Below, piece by piece: positions 17,070-25,513 of a stretch of DNA of 64,000 bases (positions within the stretch are counted from its first letter, which is position 1; each line of letters begins with the position of its first letter). The stretch covers positions 62,001 through 126,000 of the forward strand of contig CAWBFX010000001.1 in NCBI GenBank assembly GCA_963788215.1, read 5' to 3'. The DNA is from AC-32 sp963788215 (GTDB lineage: Bacteria > Actinomycetota > Thermoleophilia > Gaiellales > Gaiellaceae). A model generated the notes under the pieces. That model did not search any database. It saw only the letters and a list, made by a program, of their open reading frames with translations, and had not been told where the DNA came from. The position numbers and the translations under genes are program-made.

Positions 17070-18460
17070 ACCGGCACGTCGCGCTCGTCGGCTTCATGGG
17101 CGCGGGCAAGTCGACGCTCGGCGCGGAGATCGCGACGCGGCTCGGGCGGCGGCTCGTCGATCTCGACCGGGAGCTCGAGCGCGCGGCCGGGCAGGCCATC
17201 CCGGAGCTCTTCGAGCAGCGCGGCGAGGTCGAGTTCCGCATCCTCGAGGCCGAGGCGACACTCTCAGCGCTGGAGCACGAGCGGCCGGCGGTGCTGGCGC
17301 TCGGCGGAGGCGCGGTCGAGACTCCCAGGATTCGGAGATCGCTCGGCAAGCATGCGCTGACGGTCTTCCTCGACGTCGACCCGGACACGGCGTGGGGGAG
17401 GGTTCGCCGCAGCGGCCGGCCGCTCGCGCGCGACGAGGGACAGTTCCGGGCGCTCTACGACAAGCGCCAGTCGCTCTACCGCGAGGTCGCGGACGTGACT
17501 GCCGAGAGCGCCGAGGAGGTCGTGCTCGCGGCGGCGGGAATCGTCGCCGAGCCCGGCTCGCTCGCTCGGCTGCCGGAGCTCGTCGCCGGGCGGCAGGCCG
17601 AGCTCGTCGCGGATCCGACGGTTCTCGACTTGCACGGGCCGCCGCTCGACCTGCCCGTTCACCCGGTGGGCCCGGGCGAGGCGGCGAAGAGCGTCGAGTC
17701 GCTCGAGCGGCTCTGGCGCGGCCTGCGGCTCGACCGAGGCGGCGTCCTCGTCGCGTTCGGCGGCGGCTGCACGACGGACGCTGCGGGCTTCGCGGCCGCG
17801 ACCTTCCTGCGCGGGGTGCCGTGGATCGCCGTGCCGACGACTCTCGTTGGCCAGGTCGACGCGGCGATCGGCGGGAAGACGGCCGTGAACCTGCCCGAGG
17901 CGAAGAACCTCGTCGGCGCCTTCCACTGGCCCGAGTCGACGCTGATCGACTCCTCGCTGCTCGAGACCCTCCCGGAGGAAGAGCGCCGGGCGGGGATGGC
18001 CGAGGTGGTGAAGACCGGCTTGCTCGCCGGCGAGCCGCTCTGGGAGCTCCCGGATGCAGAGCTCGTCCGCCGTTGCGCCGCCTTCAAGGCCGCCGTCTGC
18101 CTGCGCGACCCCCACGAGCAGGGCGAGCGCGAGATCCTGAACCTCGGCCACACCTTCGCGCACGCGCTCGAGGCGGCCGGCGACTACGACGGCCCGACCC
18201 ACGGCGAGGCGGTCGCGCTCGGCCTGCTCGCGGCGCTGCGGCTGTCCGGGCTCGAGACGACCGCGGTCGAGGAGACGCTCGCGCCGGAGCCCGTGCCCGT
18301 CGACCGCGACGCCGCCTGGGCGGCGCTGGCGCGCGACAAGAAGGCGCGCGACGGCAAGCCGCGCCTCGTCCTGCTCGAAGCGCCCGGCAAGCCGGTGACC
18401 GGGGTCGAGCTTCCACCCGAGCGCGTTCACGCGGCTCTCGACGCGCTGATCGCCCAGTAG
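17054..18460 (+). CDS. aroKB: Fused shikimate kinase / 3-dehydroquinate synthase
   Basis: 468 residues starting at GTG 17054, which overlaps the end of aroC. Residues ~1-165 are shikimate kinase: P-loop GFMGAGKST, DLDRELE, ALGGGAVETP, RSGRPLA. Residues ~170-468 are 3-dehydroquinate synthase: VAFGGGCTTDAAGF, PTTLVGQVDAAIGGKTAVNL, KNLVGAFHWP, EVVKTGLL and NLGHTFAHALE. The DHQS half lacks most of the usual N-terminal ~60 residues that form the first nucleotide-binding strands. Two shikimate steps (first and fifth) are therefore on one chain. Confidence 0.9.
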   Translation: MAHALDRHVALVGFMGAGKSTLGAEIATRLGRRLVDLDRELERAAGQAIPELFEQRGEVEFRILEAEATLSALEHERPAVLALGGGAVETPRIRRSLGKHALTVFLDVDPDTAWGRVRRSGRPLARDEGQFRALYDKRQSLYREVADVTAESAEEVVLAAAGIVAEPGSLARLPELVAGRQAELVADPTVLDLHGPPLDLPVHPVGPGEAAKSVESLERLWRGLRLDRGGVLVAFGGGCTTDAAGFAAATFLRGVPWIAVPTTLVGQVDAAIGGKTAVNLPEAKNLVGAFHWPESTLIDSSLLETLPEEERRAGMAEVVKTGLLAGEPLWELPDAELVRRCAAFKAAVCLRDPHEQGEREILNLGHTFAHALEAAGDYDGPTHGEAVALGLLAALRLSGLETTAVEETLAPEPVPVDRDAAWAALARDKKARDGKPRLVLLEAPGKPVTGVELPPERVHAALDALIAQ

Positions 18461-18463
18461 AGT
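18458..18463 (+). promoter_or_regulatory. -10 (TAGAGT) formed by the aroKB stop
   Basis: The TAG stop of aroKB starts TAGAGT; 6 nt later is the GTG of aroQ at 18470. Confidence 0.6.
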
Positions 18464-18469
18464 CACGCC

Positions 18470-18901
18470 GTGCGCGTGGCCGTCCTGAACGGGGTCAACC
18501 TCGACGTCCTCGAACGCCGGGATCCCGAGCTGTACGGCGGTCTCACCCTCAACCAGCTCGAGACTCGCATCTACGCCTGGGCCCAAGAGCTCGAGCTTCT
18601 GGCCGACTGCCGCCAGACGAACCAGGAGGGCCTGTTCGTCGCCTGGTGCCACGACGCGCTCGACTGGGCCGGCGGCGTGGTCGTCAATCCCGGCGCGTGG
18701 AGCCACTACAGCTACGCGATCCGCGACGCGCTCGAGATCCTCAGCGTGCCCGTCGTCGAGGTCCACCTGTCGAACATCGAGGAGCGCGAGGAGTGGAGGC
18801 GGCACTCGGTGCTCGCCGACGTCGTGTCCGAGCGCGTGATCGGCAAGGGGCCCGACGGCTACCGGGAGGCTCTCGCCTACCTCGCGGAGCACGGCACGTG
18901 A
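18470..18901 (+). CDS. aroQ: Type II 3-dehydroquinate dehydratase
   Basis: 143 residues, the size of the small dodecameric type II enzyme. NGVNLDVLERRDPELYGG matches the opening NGPNLNLLGxREPxxYG, with the catalytic Tyr; CRQTNQEG, VVNPGAWSHYSYAIRDAL (catalytic His) and EVHLSNIEEREEWRRHS follow. It makes 3-dehydroshikimate. GTGA overlap with the next gene. Confidence 0.92.
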   Translation: MRVAVLNGVNLDVLERRDPELYGGLTLNQLETRIYAWAQELELLADCRQTNQEGLFVAWCHDALDWAGGVVVNPGAWSHYSYAIRDALEILSVPVVEVHLSNIEEREEWRRHSVLADVVSERVIGKGPDGYREALAYLAEHGT

Positions 18902-19935
18902 ACGCGCGCGTCGAACGCCTGCGCGAGTCGCTCGAGGAGCCGCTGCTCGTCTCGGCGCCGGCCAACGTCGTCTACCTGACCGGCTTCTCCAGCTCCAATG
19001 CAGCGGTTCTCGTCGAGCCCGACCGCGTCCTTCTCTTCAGCGACTTCCGCTACGCCGAGGCCGCGCGGGCGGTCGAGGGCGCCGAGTTCGTCCAGGCAGC
19101 GCGCGACCTCTACACGTTCCTCGCGGAGCAGCTCTCGGGCAAGGTCGGCTTCGAGGCCGAGGTCGTGACCTACCGCCAGCACGCATCGCTGCACGCGGGC
19201 GGGATCGAGCTCGTGCCGCGCTACGGGCTCGTCGAGGCGCTCAGGGCCGTGAAGGACGAGGACGAGATCGCGGTCATCCGCCGCGCCGCGGAGATCACGA
19301 GCCAGGCGCTCGAGCGCTTCGCGGAGGAGCAGTTCACGGGCCGCACCGAGCGGGACCTCGCCTGGCGGCTCGACCAGCTCTTCCACGAGCTCGGCGGCGA
19401 CGGGCCGAGCTTCGAGTCGATCGTCGCGGGCGGCCCGAACGGAGCGCGGCCGCACAGCCGGCCCACCGACCGCAAGATCGAAGCCGGCGAGACCGTCGTC
19501 ATCGACGCGGCCGCAAGGATCGGCGCCTACAAGGCCGACTGCACGCGCACGTTCGCGACCGGCCCGCTTCCCGACCGCCTGCAGGAGGCCTACGACGTCT
19601 GCCTCCGGGCGCAGCTGGCCGCGCTCGACGCGATCCGCCCGGGCACCAGCGGCATCGACGCCGACCTGAGCGCCCGCGAGGTGATCGAGGAGGCCGGCCT
19701 CGGCGAGCACTTCGGACACGGGCTCGGGCACGGCCTCGGCCTCGAGGTGCACGAGGCGCCGCGCCTGAGCCGCGAGTCGCGCGACACGCTCGCCGAGCGC
19801 CAGGTCGTCACGGTCGAGCCGGGGGTCTACCTCGAGGGACTGGGCGGGATCCGCATCGAGGACCTCGTCGTCGTGCGCGAGGGCGAGCCGGAGATCCTCA
19901 CCTCCTTCACGAAGGAACTGGTCACGGTTCCCTAG
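18898..19935 (+). CDS. Xaa-Pro aminopeptidase / proline dipeptidase (M24B)
   Basis: 345 residues. An N-terminal creatinase-like domain (to ~125) and a pita-bread metallopeptidase domain with metal ligands in VVIDAAARIGAYKADCTRTFATG (Asp, Asp), GHGLGHGLGLEVHEAP (His), VTVEPGVYLEGLGGIRIED (Glu, Glu). It removes residues before or after proline. Its place between aroQ and efp is common in Gram-positives (aroQ-pepQ-efp). Confidence 0.92.
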   Translation: MNARVERLRESLEEPLLVSAPANVVYLTGFSSSNAAVLVEPDRVLLFSDFRYAEAARAVEGAEFVQAARDLYTFLAEQLSGKVGFEAEVVTYRQHASLHAGGIELVPRYGLVEALRAVKDEDEIAVIRRAAEITSQALERFAEEQFTGRTERDLAWRLDQLFHELGGDGPSFESIVAGGPNGARPHSRPTDRKIEAGETVVIDAAARIGAYKADCTRTFATGPLPDRLQEAYDVCLRAQLAALDAIRPGTSGIDADLSAREVIEEAGLGEHFGHGLGHGLGLEVHEAPRLSRESRDTLAERQVVTVEPGVYLEGLGGIRIEDLVVVREGEPEILTSFTKELVTVP

Positions 19936-19938
19936 ACT
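19933..19938 (+). promoter_or_regulatory. -10 (TAGACT) formed by a stop codon, for efp
   Basis: The TAG of the peptidase gene begins TAGACT; the efp ATG follows after 10 nt, with no Shine-Dalgarno sequence. Confidence 0.55.
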
Positions 19939-19948
19939 TCGCAGCCGC

Positions 19949-20515
19949 ATGGCAGAGACCGTCAACACCAACCAGTTCAAGAACGGGATGCACATCCAGA
20001 TGGATGGCTCGGTGTGGCGCATCATGGAGTTCCAGCACGTGAAGCCCGGCAAGGGCGGCGCGTTCGTCCGCTCGAAGCTGCGGAACCTCGACTCCGGCGC
20101 CGTCGTCGACAAGACGTTCCGCGCGGGCGAGAAGTTCCCGCGCGTGCACACCGAGGTCAAGGAGGTGCAGTACCTCTACGACTCGGGCGACGAGGTCGTG
20201 TTCATGGACACGGACACGTACGACCAGTTCTCGATGTCGCACAAGGCCGTGGAGGACGCGCTGCCGTACATCCCGCCCTCGTCGATGGTGCAGATCATGA
20301 CCGTGGACGGCCGGCCGGCCGGCGTGCAGCTCCCCTCGTCCGTCGAGCTCCAGGTGACCGAGACCGAGCCCGGCGTGCGGGGAGACACCGTCTCGAACGT
20401 GACGAAGCCGGCGACCCTCGAGACCGGCGCCGTCGTGCAGGTGCCGCTGTTCGTGAACATCGGCGAGCGGATCAAGGTCGATCCGCGCGAAGGCCGCTAC
20501 ATCTCGCGCGCCTAG
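19949..20515 (+). CDS. efp: Elongation factor P
   Basis: 188 residues, three beta-barrel domains. NQFKNGMHIQMDG opens the KOW-like domain; the tip lysine region reads HVKPGKGGAF; the C-terminal signature VTKPATLETGAVVQVPLFVNIGERIKVD is complete. It relieves ribosome stalling at polyproline, which suits a genome with long Pro-rich proteins such as those at 7.1-8.4 kb. Its stop shares CTAG with the convergent gene. Confidence 0.96.
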   Translation: MAETVNTNQFKNGMHIQMDGSVWRIMEFQHVKPGKGGAFVRSKLRNLDSGAVVDKTFRAGEKFPRVHTEVKEVQYLYDSGDEVVFMDTDTYDQFSMSHKAVEDALPYIPPSSMVQIMTVDGRPAGVQLPSSVELQVTETEPGVRGDTVSNVTKPATLETGAVVQVPLFVNIGERIKVDPREGRYISRA

Positions 20516-21147
20516 CCGAGCACTCGCTCCAGAGCCGCGCGATCCGCCGGCTCGCCGTGCGCCGGCAGCACGAGCTCGATCGGCAGGTCGAGCAGCGGGC
20601 GGAGCCCTCGCGCCACGTCTTCTTCCGTGACGTGCTTGCGGCCGCCGAGCTGGACGCCCAGCCCCTCGCCGAAGTCGGAGAGGGAGTCGCCGCAGACGAT
20701 CGCGTTGACCGCCGGGAGCCAGAGGACGAGGTCGTTGTCCTCGCGGCCTGCGTAGGCATGGATGCCGAAGGGCCACGGTCCCGGCCCGTGGAAGTGGCCT
20801 TCGCCTTCGCCCGCGCGCAGCCACGCGAGGTCCTCGCTCTCCATGCCGCGGACCCGGTCGGGGTCGACGCCGAACTTGTCGACCCAGTCCTGCCACGTGT
20901 CTGCGGGCGGCGTGTGGATCGGCAGGCCGAGACTGCGCGCGTCGCGCTCGTGGTACGGCGCGGTCAGGACGACCGCGGTCGCCCGCTCGCGTAGCTCGTC
21001 CGGAACCGCGAGCGGGTCGAACAGCACGAAGTCGTCGCCGAGCTCGATCGCGTACGACGAGACGAGCTGCGGCCACCAGTCCTCGTTCTCGACCCAGTCG
21101 GGATGCGGCGATTGCCAGTGCCAGACGCCGTGGCGGAGCTCACGCAT
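20512..21147 (-). CDS. MBL-fold-like protein with altered metal site
   Basis: 211 residues. The outline is metallo-beta-lactamase: SYAIELGDDFVLFDPL early, VVLTAPYHERDA where THxHxDH is expected, and LPAHGEP near the end. Only part of the HxHxDH set survives (YHERDA), so it may bind one metal or none. A His-rich loop (GEGHFHGPGPWPFGIHAYAG) may offer other ligands. Start ATG 21147 has a leaderless -10. Substrate unknown. Confidence 0.7.
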   Translation of the reverse strand: MRELRHGVWHWQSPHPDWVENEDWWPQLVSSYAIELGDDFVLFDPLAVPDELRERATAVVLTAPYHERDARSLGLPIHTPPADTWQDWVDKFGVDPDRVRGMESEDLAWLRAGEGEGHFHGPGPWPFGIHAYAGREDNDLVLWLPAVNAIVCGDSLSDFGEGLGVQLGGRKHVTEEDVARGLRPLLDLPIELVLPAHGEPADRAALERVLG

Positions 21148-21155
21148 GGGCGGCA

Positions 21156-21161
21156 ATGCTA
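21156..21161 (-). promoter_or_regulatory. -10 (TAGCAT) formed by a stop codon, minus strand
   Basis: On the minus strand the TAG stop of the cupin gene (21161-21159) opens TAGCAT, 8 nt before the ATG at 21147. Confidence 0.6.
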
Positions 21162-21638
21162 CGCGTGATCGCCTCGCTCGATCGGGATCTCGAACCGGGC
21201 GATGATCCCGGGATCGCCTCCTCTCGCGAGCAGCTCGGGATCGGGATCGCGCGTGGCCACCCACGCGTATCCGTCCTCGGGATACGCGACCACGTCGGGG
21301 AAGCTCCCCGCGCTGATCGCGAGAATGCGGGCAGGCTCCTCGCCCGGATTGCCGAACGTGTGCAGCCCGGCGCGTCCCTCCGGGCAGAAGACGACATCGC
21401 CGGGAGCGAGCGTCTCTTCGCCGTCCCGGTTGCGGAACGTCGGGCGGCCGCCGAGGACGAAGAACATCTCTTCGGCTCCGTAGTGCATGTGCATGCGGCT
21501 CTGCTCCGCCCCGGGAGCCAGCTCGTGCAGCGTCGCTCCCATGCGGGCGTCCTCAGGCCGCCAGAACACGAGGCGGCGCGTTCCGGTGTCGTCGGGCTCG
21601 CCGTCCCAGTGATCAGAAAACAGGTTCTGCCGTGTCAT
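21159..21638 (-). CDS. Cupin-domain protein
   Basis: 159 residues with a full bicupin-type single domain: LAPGAEQSRMHMHYGAEEMFFVLGG (His-x-His and Glu) and LAPGDVVFCPEGRAGLHTFGN (second His). Unlike most neighbours its ATG at 21638 is preceded by a real Shine-Dalgarno (GGAGG 6-7 nt upstream). It is transcribed with the MBL-like gene downstream. Ligand unknown. Confidence 0.8.
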   Translation of the reverse strand: MTRQNLFSDHWDGEPDDTGTRRLVFWRPEDARMGATLHELAPGAEQSRMHMHYGAEEMFFVLGGRPTFRNRDGEETLAPGDVVFCPEGRAGLHTFGNPGEEPARILAISAGSFPDVVAYPEDGYAWVATRDPDPELLARGGDPGIIARFEIPIERGDHA

Positions 21639-21831
21639 GGTGATCCTCCGAAGTCGTGGTAGCAGCGCGATCGGCGGGCCATCGAGCCTCGCCGACTGCC
21701 GATGAACGCGCGGTGAGCCGCGCCTGACCGCTACCTCGTCGCTGGATCCACAACGGCATCGTAACGCGCACGCCTTGCCCAGCCCGGTCTCTCTGCGCAG
21801 CTGCGGCGCCTCAGCGAAAAACCGGCACGCT
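21639..21831 (+). other. Intergenic stretch without a recognised gene
   Basis: Apart from the ribosome-binding site of the minus-strand cupin at its left end I see no conserved coding frame, repeat or strong hairpin here. It leads into element copy B. Confidence 0.5.
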
Positions 21832-21908
21832 TTCGTGACCCTCGCGTTGCCCACGCGTGCGTGTTTCGGCGATACGCTCGCAGTGGGGAGGAGGCTGGTG
21901 GCCACCGG
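21832..21908 (+). promoter_or_regulatory. Dispersed TTCGTGAC-41-TACGCT element, copy B
   Basis: TTCGTGAC at 21832, CGTGCG at 21856, TACGCT at 21873 (41 nt after the first base), GGGGAGGAGG at 21885-21894, and the palindrome GGTGGCCACC at 21897-21906, which contains a GTG start at 21898. The purine box is at ideal Shine-Dalgarno distance from that GTG. Confidence 0.6.
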
Positions 21909-21960
21909 CCTCGCCGAGAGAACTTGCAGCAGGCGCGACGGCTGCTCCGAGCGGCGCTAG
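21898..21960 (+). CDS. Possible 20-codon leader peptide
   Basis: GTG at 21898 follows GGGGAGGAGG and opens MATGLAERTCSRRDGCSERR, ending in TAG at 21958-21960, 9 nt before the next gene. The start is given by the repeated element. Three closely spaced Cys/Arg groups are present but no amino-acid run that would suggest classical attenuation. Confidence 0.4.
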   Translation: MATGLAERTCSRRDGCSERR

Positions 21961-21963
21961 GCT
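21958..21963 (+). promoter_or_regulatory. Leaderless -10 (TAGGCT)
   Basis: TAGGCT begins with the leader ORF stop and ends 6 nt before GTG 21970. The fusion gene could thus have both a distal (element B) and a proximal promoter. Confidence 0.55.
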
Positions 21964-21969
21964 CCCCGC

Positions 21970-23775
21970 GTGCCGAAGCTCGTCGACACGACGATCCGGC
22001 TGCTCGGGCAGGAGCCGCTCGCCGGGTACATGCCGACGGTCGACCTGCTGCGGCTGGCCGAGATCCTGGACGGCGCCGGCTTCGCCTACCTCGAGGTCTC
22101 GGGCGGCGGCGTCTTCGACACGGCGGTCCGCCGCGGGGTCGAGAGCCCCTGGGAGCGGATCCGAGCGCTCAACTCCCGCACGAAGACGCCGCTCGCGATG
22201 GCCCTGCGCGGCCGCTTTCTCGTCGGCTCGCGCCCGGTCGGCGGCGATTTCGTCCGGCGCTTCGTCGCGTCGGCGGCCGAGAGCGGGATCGAGGTCTTCC
22301 GGCTCCACGACCCGCTTAACGACGTCGAGAACCTGCGCGAGGCGGGCGAGGCGATCACGGCCGCGGGCAAGGAGTTCGACGCAGGGCTCGTCTACGGCTC
22401 CGGCTACACGGGCGAGCTCGAGACGCTGGTGACGCAAGCGCGCAAGCTGCCCGAGCTCGGCGCCTCGCGCGTCCTCGTCCACGACCCGTCGGGCTCGCTC
22501 CAGCCGCACCGCGCGCAGGAGCTGGCCGCCGCGCTGCTCGACGCGAGCGGCCTCCCGGTGGGGCTCTACTGCCAGGGTGCGGCCGGGAACGCGATGGCGG
22601 CCGGGCTCGAGGCTGCGCGCGGCGGCGCCGACCTGATCGCCTGCGCCGTCTACCCGGTGGCCCTGACGATTCACCGCGTCTCGGGCGAGGCGATCGCGAA
22701 GGCACTCGCCGGGCTCGGCCTCGACACAGGTGTCGACGTCGACGCGCTCTGGAAAGCCTCCGAGCTCGTGGACGAGCACATCGGCGACGAGCCGGTGACC
22801 CCGCTCGCGCCCCGGATCGCCGTGCGGGCCGCCGAGCACCGCATGCCCTCGGGCCTCGTAGCCGCCCTCGACGCCCAGCTCCGCGCGAGCGCTGCCGGCG
22901 ACCGCCTCGACGAGGTGCTCGACGAGCTGGTTCGGATCCGCGAGGAGGTCGGCTGGCCGCCGCTCGCCGCGCCGATCGGCCAGATCCTCGGCTCGCAGGC
23001 GCTCGTGCACGTCCTCTCGGCGACGCGCTACCAGATGGTGATCGACGAGCTGCGCGGCCTGATCGAGGGCCGCTTCGGCAACCCGCCCGGGCCGATCGAC
23101 CCGGCCGTCCGGCGCGCGGTCCAGCTGACCTCCGGCGACGCGCCGGGCGAGGAGGAGGCGCTCGACCTCGACGAGGTTCGCGAGCGCGCCGAGGGCCTCG
23201 CAGCGAGCGAGGAGGAGCTGCTCCTGCTCGCGCTGTTCGGCCAGGAAGCCGAGCCGCTGCTGAACGCGATCCGGGGCCGTGCGCAGCGCGACGAAAGCCT
23301 CTCCGCCGGTGGGGTCGACCAGGCCAGGGCCGAGCGCATCCGCGAGCTCGTCCGCATCGTCCAGGAGTCGGGCGTCGGCGAGGTGACCGTCGAGGACGCC
23401 GGGGTCCGGGTAACCGTCCGCCGCACGCCGGAGCCGCTCGAGCCGGCGCTCGCCGCGGCCGCAGACGCCGACGAGGGCATCGTCCAGCCCGAGCTCGGTC
23501 CGGCGCAGGCCAACGGCTTCACGCGCGTCGAGGCGCCCATGGTCGGCGTCTTCTACCGCGCGCCGCAGCCCGGGGCGCCGCCGTTCGTCGAGGAGGGAGA
23601 CACCGTCGCTCCCGGCCAGACGCTCTGCATCCTCGAGGCGATGAAGCTGATGAACGAGATCAAGGCCGAGGCCGCGGGCATCGTCCGGCAGATCTACGTG
23701 GGCAACGCCGAGCCGGTGGAGTTCGGCCAGCTCCTGTTCGAGCTCGAGCCCGTCGTCGCGCCGCCGGCGGTCTGA
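21970..23775 (+). CDS. Carboxyltransferase-like domain fused to biotin carboxyl carrier protein (AccB)
   Basis: 601 residues. Residues ~1-400 follow the pyruvate carboxylase / oxaloacetate decarboxylase alpha carboxyltransferase (VSGGGVFDTAVRRGVESPWERIRAL, EVFRLHDPLNDVENL, RVREDLGF-like RIREEVGWPP). The catalytic set is missing: RDAHQS is IRLLGQE (metal Asp to Leu11), IKDMSG is VHDPSG (Lys to His171), HCH is YCQ (residues 200-202). Residues ~450-601 are AccB, with its N-terminal signature RIRELVRIVQESGVGEVTVE and biotinyl Lys559 in EAMKLMNE. Coupled to accC. Likely an acetyl/acyl-CoA carboxylase carrier with a non-catalytic scaffold; a changed activity is possible. Confidence 0.85.
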   Translation: MPKLVDTTIRLLGQEPLAGYMPTVDLLRLAEILDGAGFAYLEVSGGGVFDTAVRRGVESPWERIRALNSRTKTPLAMALRGRFLVGSRPVGGDFVRRFVASAAESGIEVFRLHDPLNDVENLREAGEAITAAGKEFDAGLVYGSGYTGELETLVTQARKLPELGASRVLVHDPSGSLQPHRAQELAAALLDASGLPVGLYCQGAAGNAMAAGLEAARGGADLIACAVYPVALTIHRVSGEAIAKALAGLGLDTGVDVDALWKASELVDEHIGDEPVTPLAPRIAVRAAEHRMPSGLVAALDAQLRASAAGDRLDEVLDELVRIREEVGWPPLAAPIGQILGSQALVHVLSATRYQMVIDELRGLIEGRFGNPPGPIDPAVRRAVQLTSGDAPGEEEALDLDEVRERAEGLAASEEELLLLALFGQEAEPLLNAIRGRAQRDESLSAGGVDQARAERIRELVRIVQESGVGEVTVEDAGVRVTVRRTPEPLEPALAAAADADEGIVQPELGPAQANGFTRVEAPMVGVFYRAPQPGAPPFVEEGDTVAPGQTLCILEAMKLMNEIKAEAAGIVRQIYVGNAEPVEFGQLLFELEPVVAPPAV

Positions 23776-25136
23776 TGTTCAACAGAGTCCTTGTGGCCAA
23801 CCGCGGGGAGATCGCCGTCCGCGTCATCCGGGCGCTCCACGAGCTGGACGTCGAGGCGGTCGCCGTCTACTCCACCGCCGACGAGGGTGCGCTGCACACG
23901 CGCCTTGCCGATCGCGCGGTCTGCATCGGCCCGCCCCCTGCGAACCAGAGCTACCTGCGGATCCCGTCCGTGATCGCCGCAGCGGCCACCACCGGCTGCG
24001 AGGCGGTCCATCCCGGCTACGGATTCCTGTCCGAGAACCCGGCGTTCGTCGAGGCCTGCGCCGAGAACGACCTCGTCTTCGTCGGGCCGAGCGCGGCGAC
24101 GATGGCCCGGATGGGCGACAAGGTGCAGGCGAAGGCGGAGATGCGCGCCGCCGACGTTCCCGTCGTCCCGGGTACCGAGGGCGCGACGACGCTCGACGAG
24201 TCGGAGGCCGCCGCGGAGGAGGCCGGCTACCCGGTTCTGCTGAAGGCCTCGGCCGGCGGCGGCGGGAAGGGCATGCGGCTCGTCCGCGGTCCCGAGGAGC
24301 TCCACTCGGCGTACTCGACGGCGGCGATGGAGGCCGAGGCGGCCTTCGGCGACGGGAGCCTCTACCTCGAGAAGGCGATCTCGCCCGCCCGCCACGTCGA
24401 GATCCAGGTCCTCGCCGACGGCGAGGGCGGCGTCCTCACGCTCGGCGAGCGCGAGTGCTCGATCCAGCGGCGCCACCAGAAGCTCATCGAGGAGTCGCCG
24501 TCGCCGGCGCTGACCGAGGACCGCCGCGAGGAGATGGAGGCCGCCGCCGAGCGCGCCTGCCATGCGATCGACTACCGCAACGCAGGGACCTTCGAGTTCC
24601 TGCTCGGGCCTGATGGCGCCTTCTACTTCATCGAGCTGAACGCGCGGCTCCAGGTGGAGCACCCCGTGTCGGAGCTCGTGACGGGGATCGACATCGTGCG
24701 CGAGCAGCTGCGGATCGCATCCGGCGAGCGGCTCGCTCGGACCGGCCGCGCCGAGCGCCGCGGGGCCGCGATCGAGGTCCGCCTGAACGCGGAGGACCCC
24801 GCCCGCGACTTCGCGCCCGCGCCCGGCCGCATCACCGCCTTCCGTCCGCCGCTCGGGCCGGGGATCCGGCTCGACACGTGGATCGAGGACGGCGCGACGG
24901 TGCCGCCGCACTACGACTCGCTGCTCGGCAAGCTGGTCGTCTGGGACGACACGCGTGACGACGCGATCGCGCGCTCGCTGCGGGCTCTCGGCGAGCTCCG
25001 ACTGGAGGGGGTCCAGACGACGCGCGAGCTCGCGATCGACATCCTCCGCAGCGAGGGCTTCGCGAGCGGCCGCTACTCGACGAGCTGGCTCGAGGACTCG
25101 GCGGCCGCGCTGCCCGCCCTCGCCCGCGCGAGCTGA
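23775..25136 (+). CDS. accC: Biotin carboxylase
   Basis: 453 residues. ATP-grasp enzyme charging biotin with bicarbonate: LVANRGEIAVRVIRA, HPGYGFLSENP, GPSAATMARMGDK, the glycine-rich ASAGGGGKGMRLV, ECSIQRRHQKLIEE and the catalytic ELNARLQVEHPVSELVTGID with the essential Lys, Glu and Arg. It follows the BCCP fusion directly and must carboxylate its Lys559. Confidence 0.96.
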   Translation: MFNRVLVANRGEIAVRVIRALHELDVEAVAVYSTADEGALHTRLADRAVCIGPPPANQSYLRIPSVIAAAATTGCEAVHPGYGFLSENPAFVEACAENDLVFVGPSAATMARMGDKVQAKAEMRAADVPVVPGTEGATTLDESEAAAEEAGYPVLLKASAGGGGKGMRLVRGPEELHSAYSTAAMEAEAAFGDGSLYLEKAISPARHVEIQVLADGEGGVLTLGERECSIQRRHQKLIEESPSPALTEDRREEMEAAAERACHAIDYRNAGTFEFLLGPDGAFYFIELNARLQVEHPVSELVTGIDIVREQLRIASGERLARTGRAERRGAAIEVRLNAEDPARDFAPAPGRITAFRPPLGPGIRLDTWIEDGATVPPHYDSLLGKLVVWDDTRDDAIARSLRALGELRLEGVQTTRELAIDILRSEGFASGRYSTSWLEDSAAALPALARAS

Positions 25137-25513
25137 TGGCCGGTCGCCGCGCAGGGCGCCGCACGGCGCTCGTCCTGCTCTACCAGTGGGACGTGACGGG
25201 CCAGGAGCTGGCGTCGCTGTACGAGGGCGACGTCGACGACTTCGCGCGCGACCTGGCCGAGGCGGTCATCGAGCGGCACGAGGAGCTCGACCGCCGGATC
25301 ACGGAGGCCGCCGACGAGTGGACGGCCGACCGGCTCGGCGCGCTCGAGCGGAACATTCTGCGCCTGGCGATCCTGGAGCTCGACCGCGGCGAAGTGCCGG
25401 TCGAAGTGGCCATCGACGAGGCGGTCTCGCTCGCCAAGCGTTACTCGTCCGATGACGCAGGCCGGCTCGTCAACGGCATACTCGGGCGCATCGTGACGGA
25501 GAGGGCCGTGTGA
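25136..25513 (+). CDS. nusB: Transcription antitermination factor NusB
   Basis: 125 residues. All-helical NusB: RRTALVLLYQWDVTG, then ADRLGALERNILRLAILEL, VPVEVAIDEAVSLAKRYSSDDAGRLVNGILG. It binds boxA RNA with S10 in rRNA transcription. TGATG overlap with accC and GTGA overlap with the next gene. Confidence 0.93.
   Translation: MAGRRAGRRTALVLLYQWDVTGQELASLYEGDVDDFARDLAEAVIERHEELDRRITEAADEWTADRLGALERNILRLAILELDRGEVPVEVAIDEAVSLAKRYSSDDAGRLVNGILGRIVTERAV

Noticed and set aside
21832..21908. Element copies A-C as a known riboswitch
   Set aside because: No match to riboswitch consensus sequences I can recall, and no conserved helix set beyond the GGTGGCCACC palindrome.
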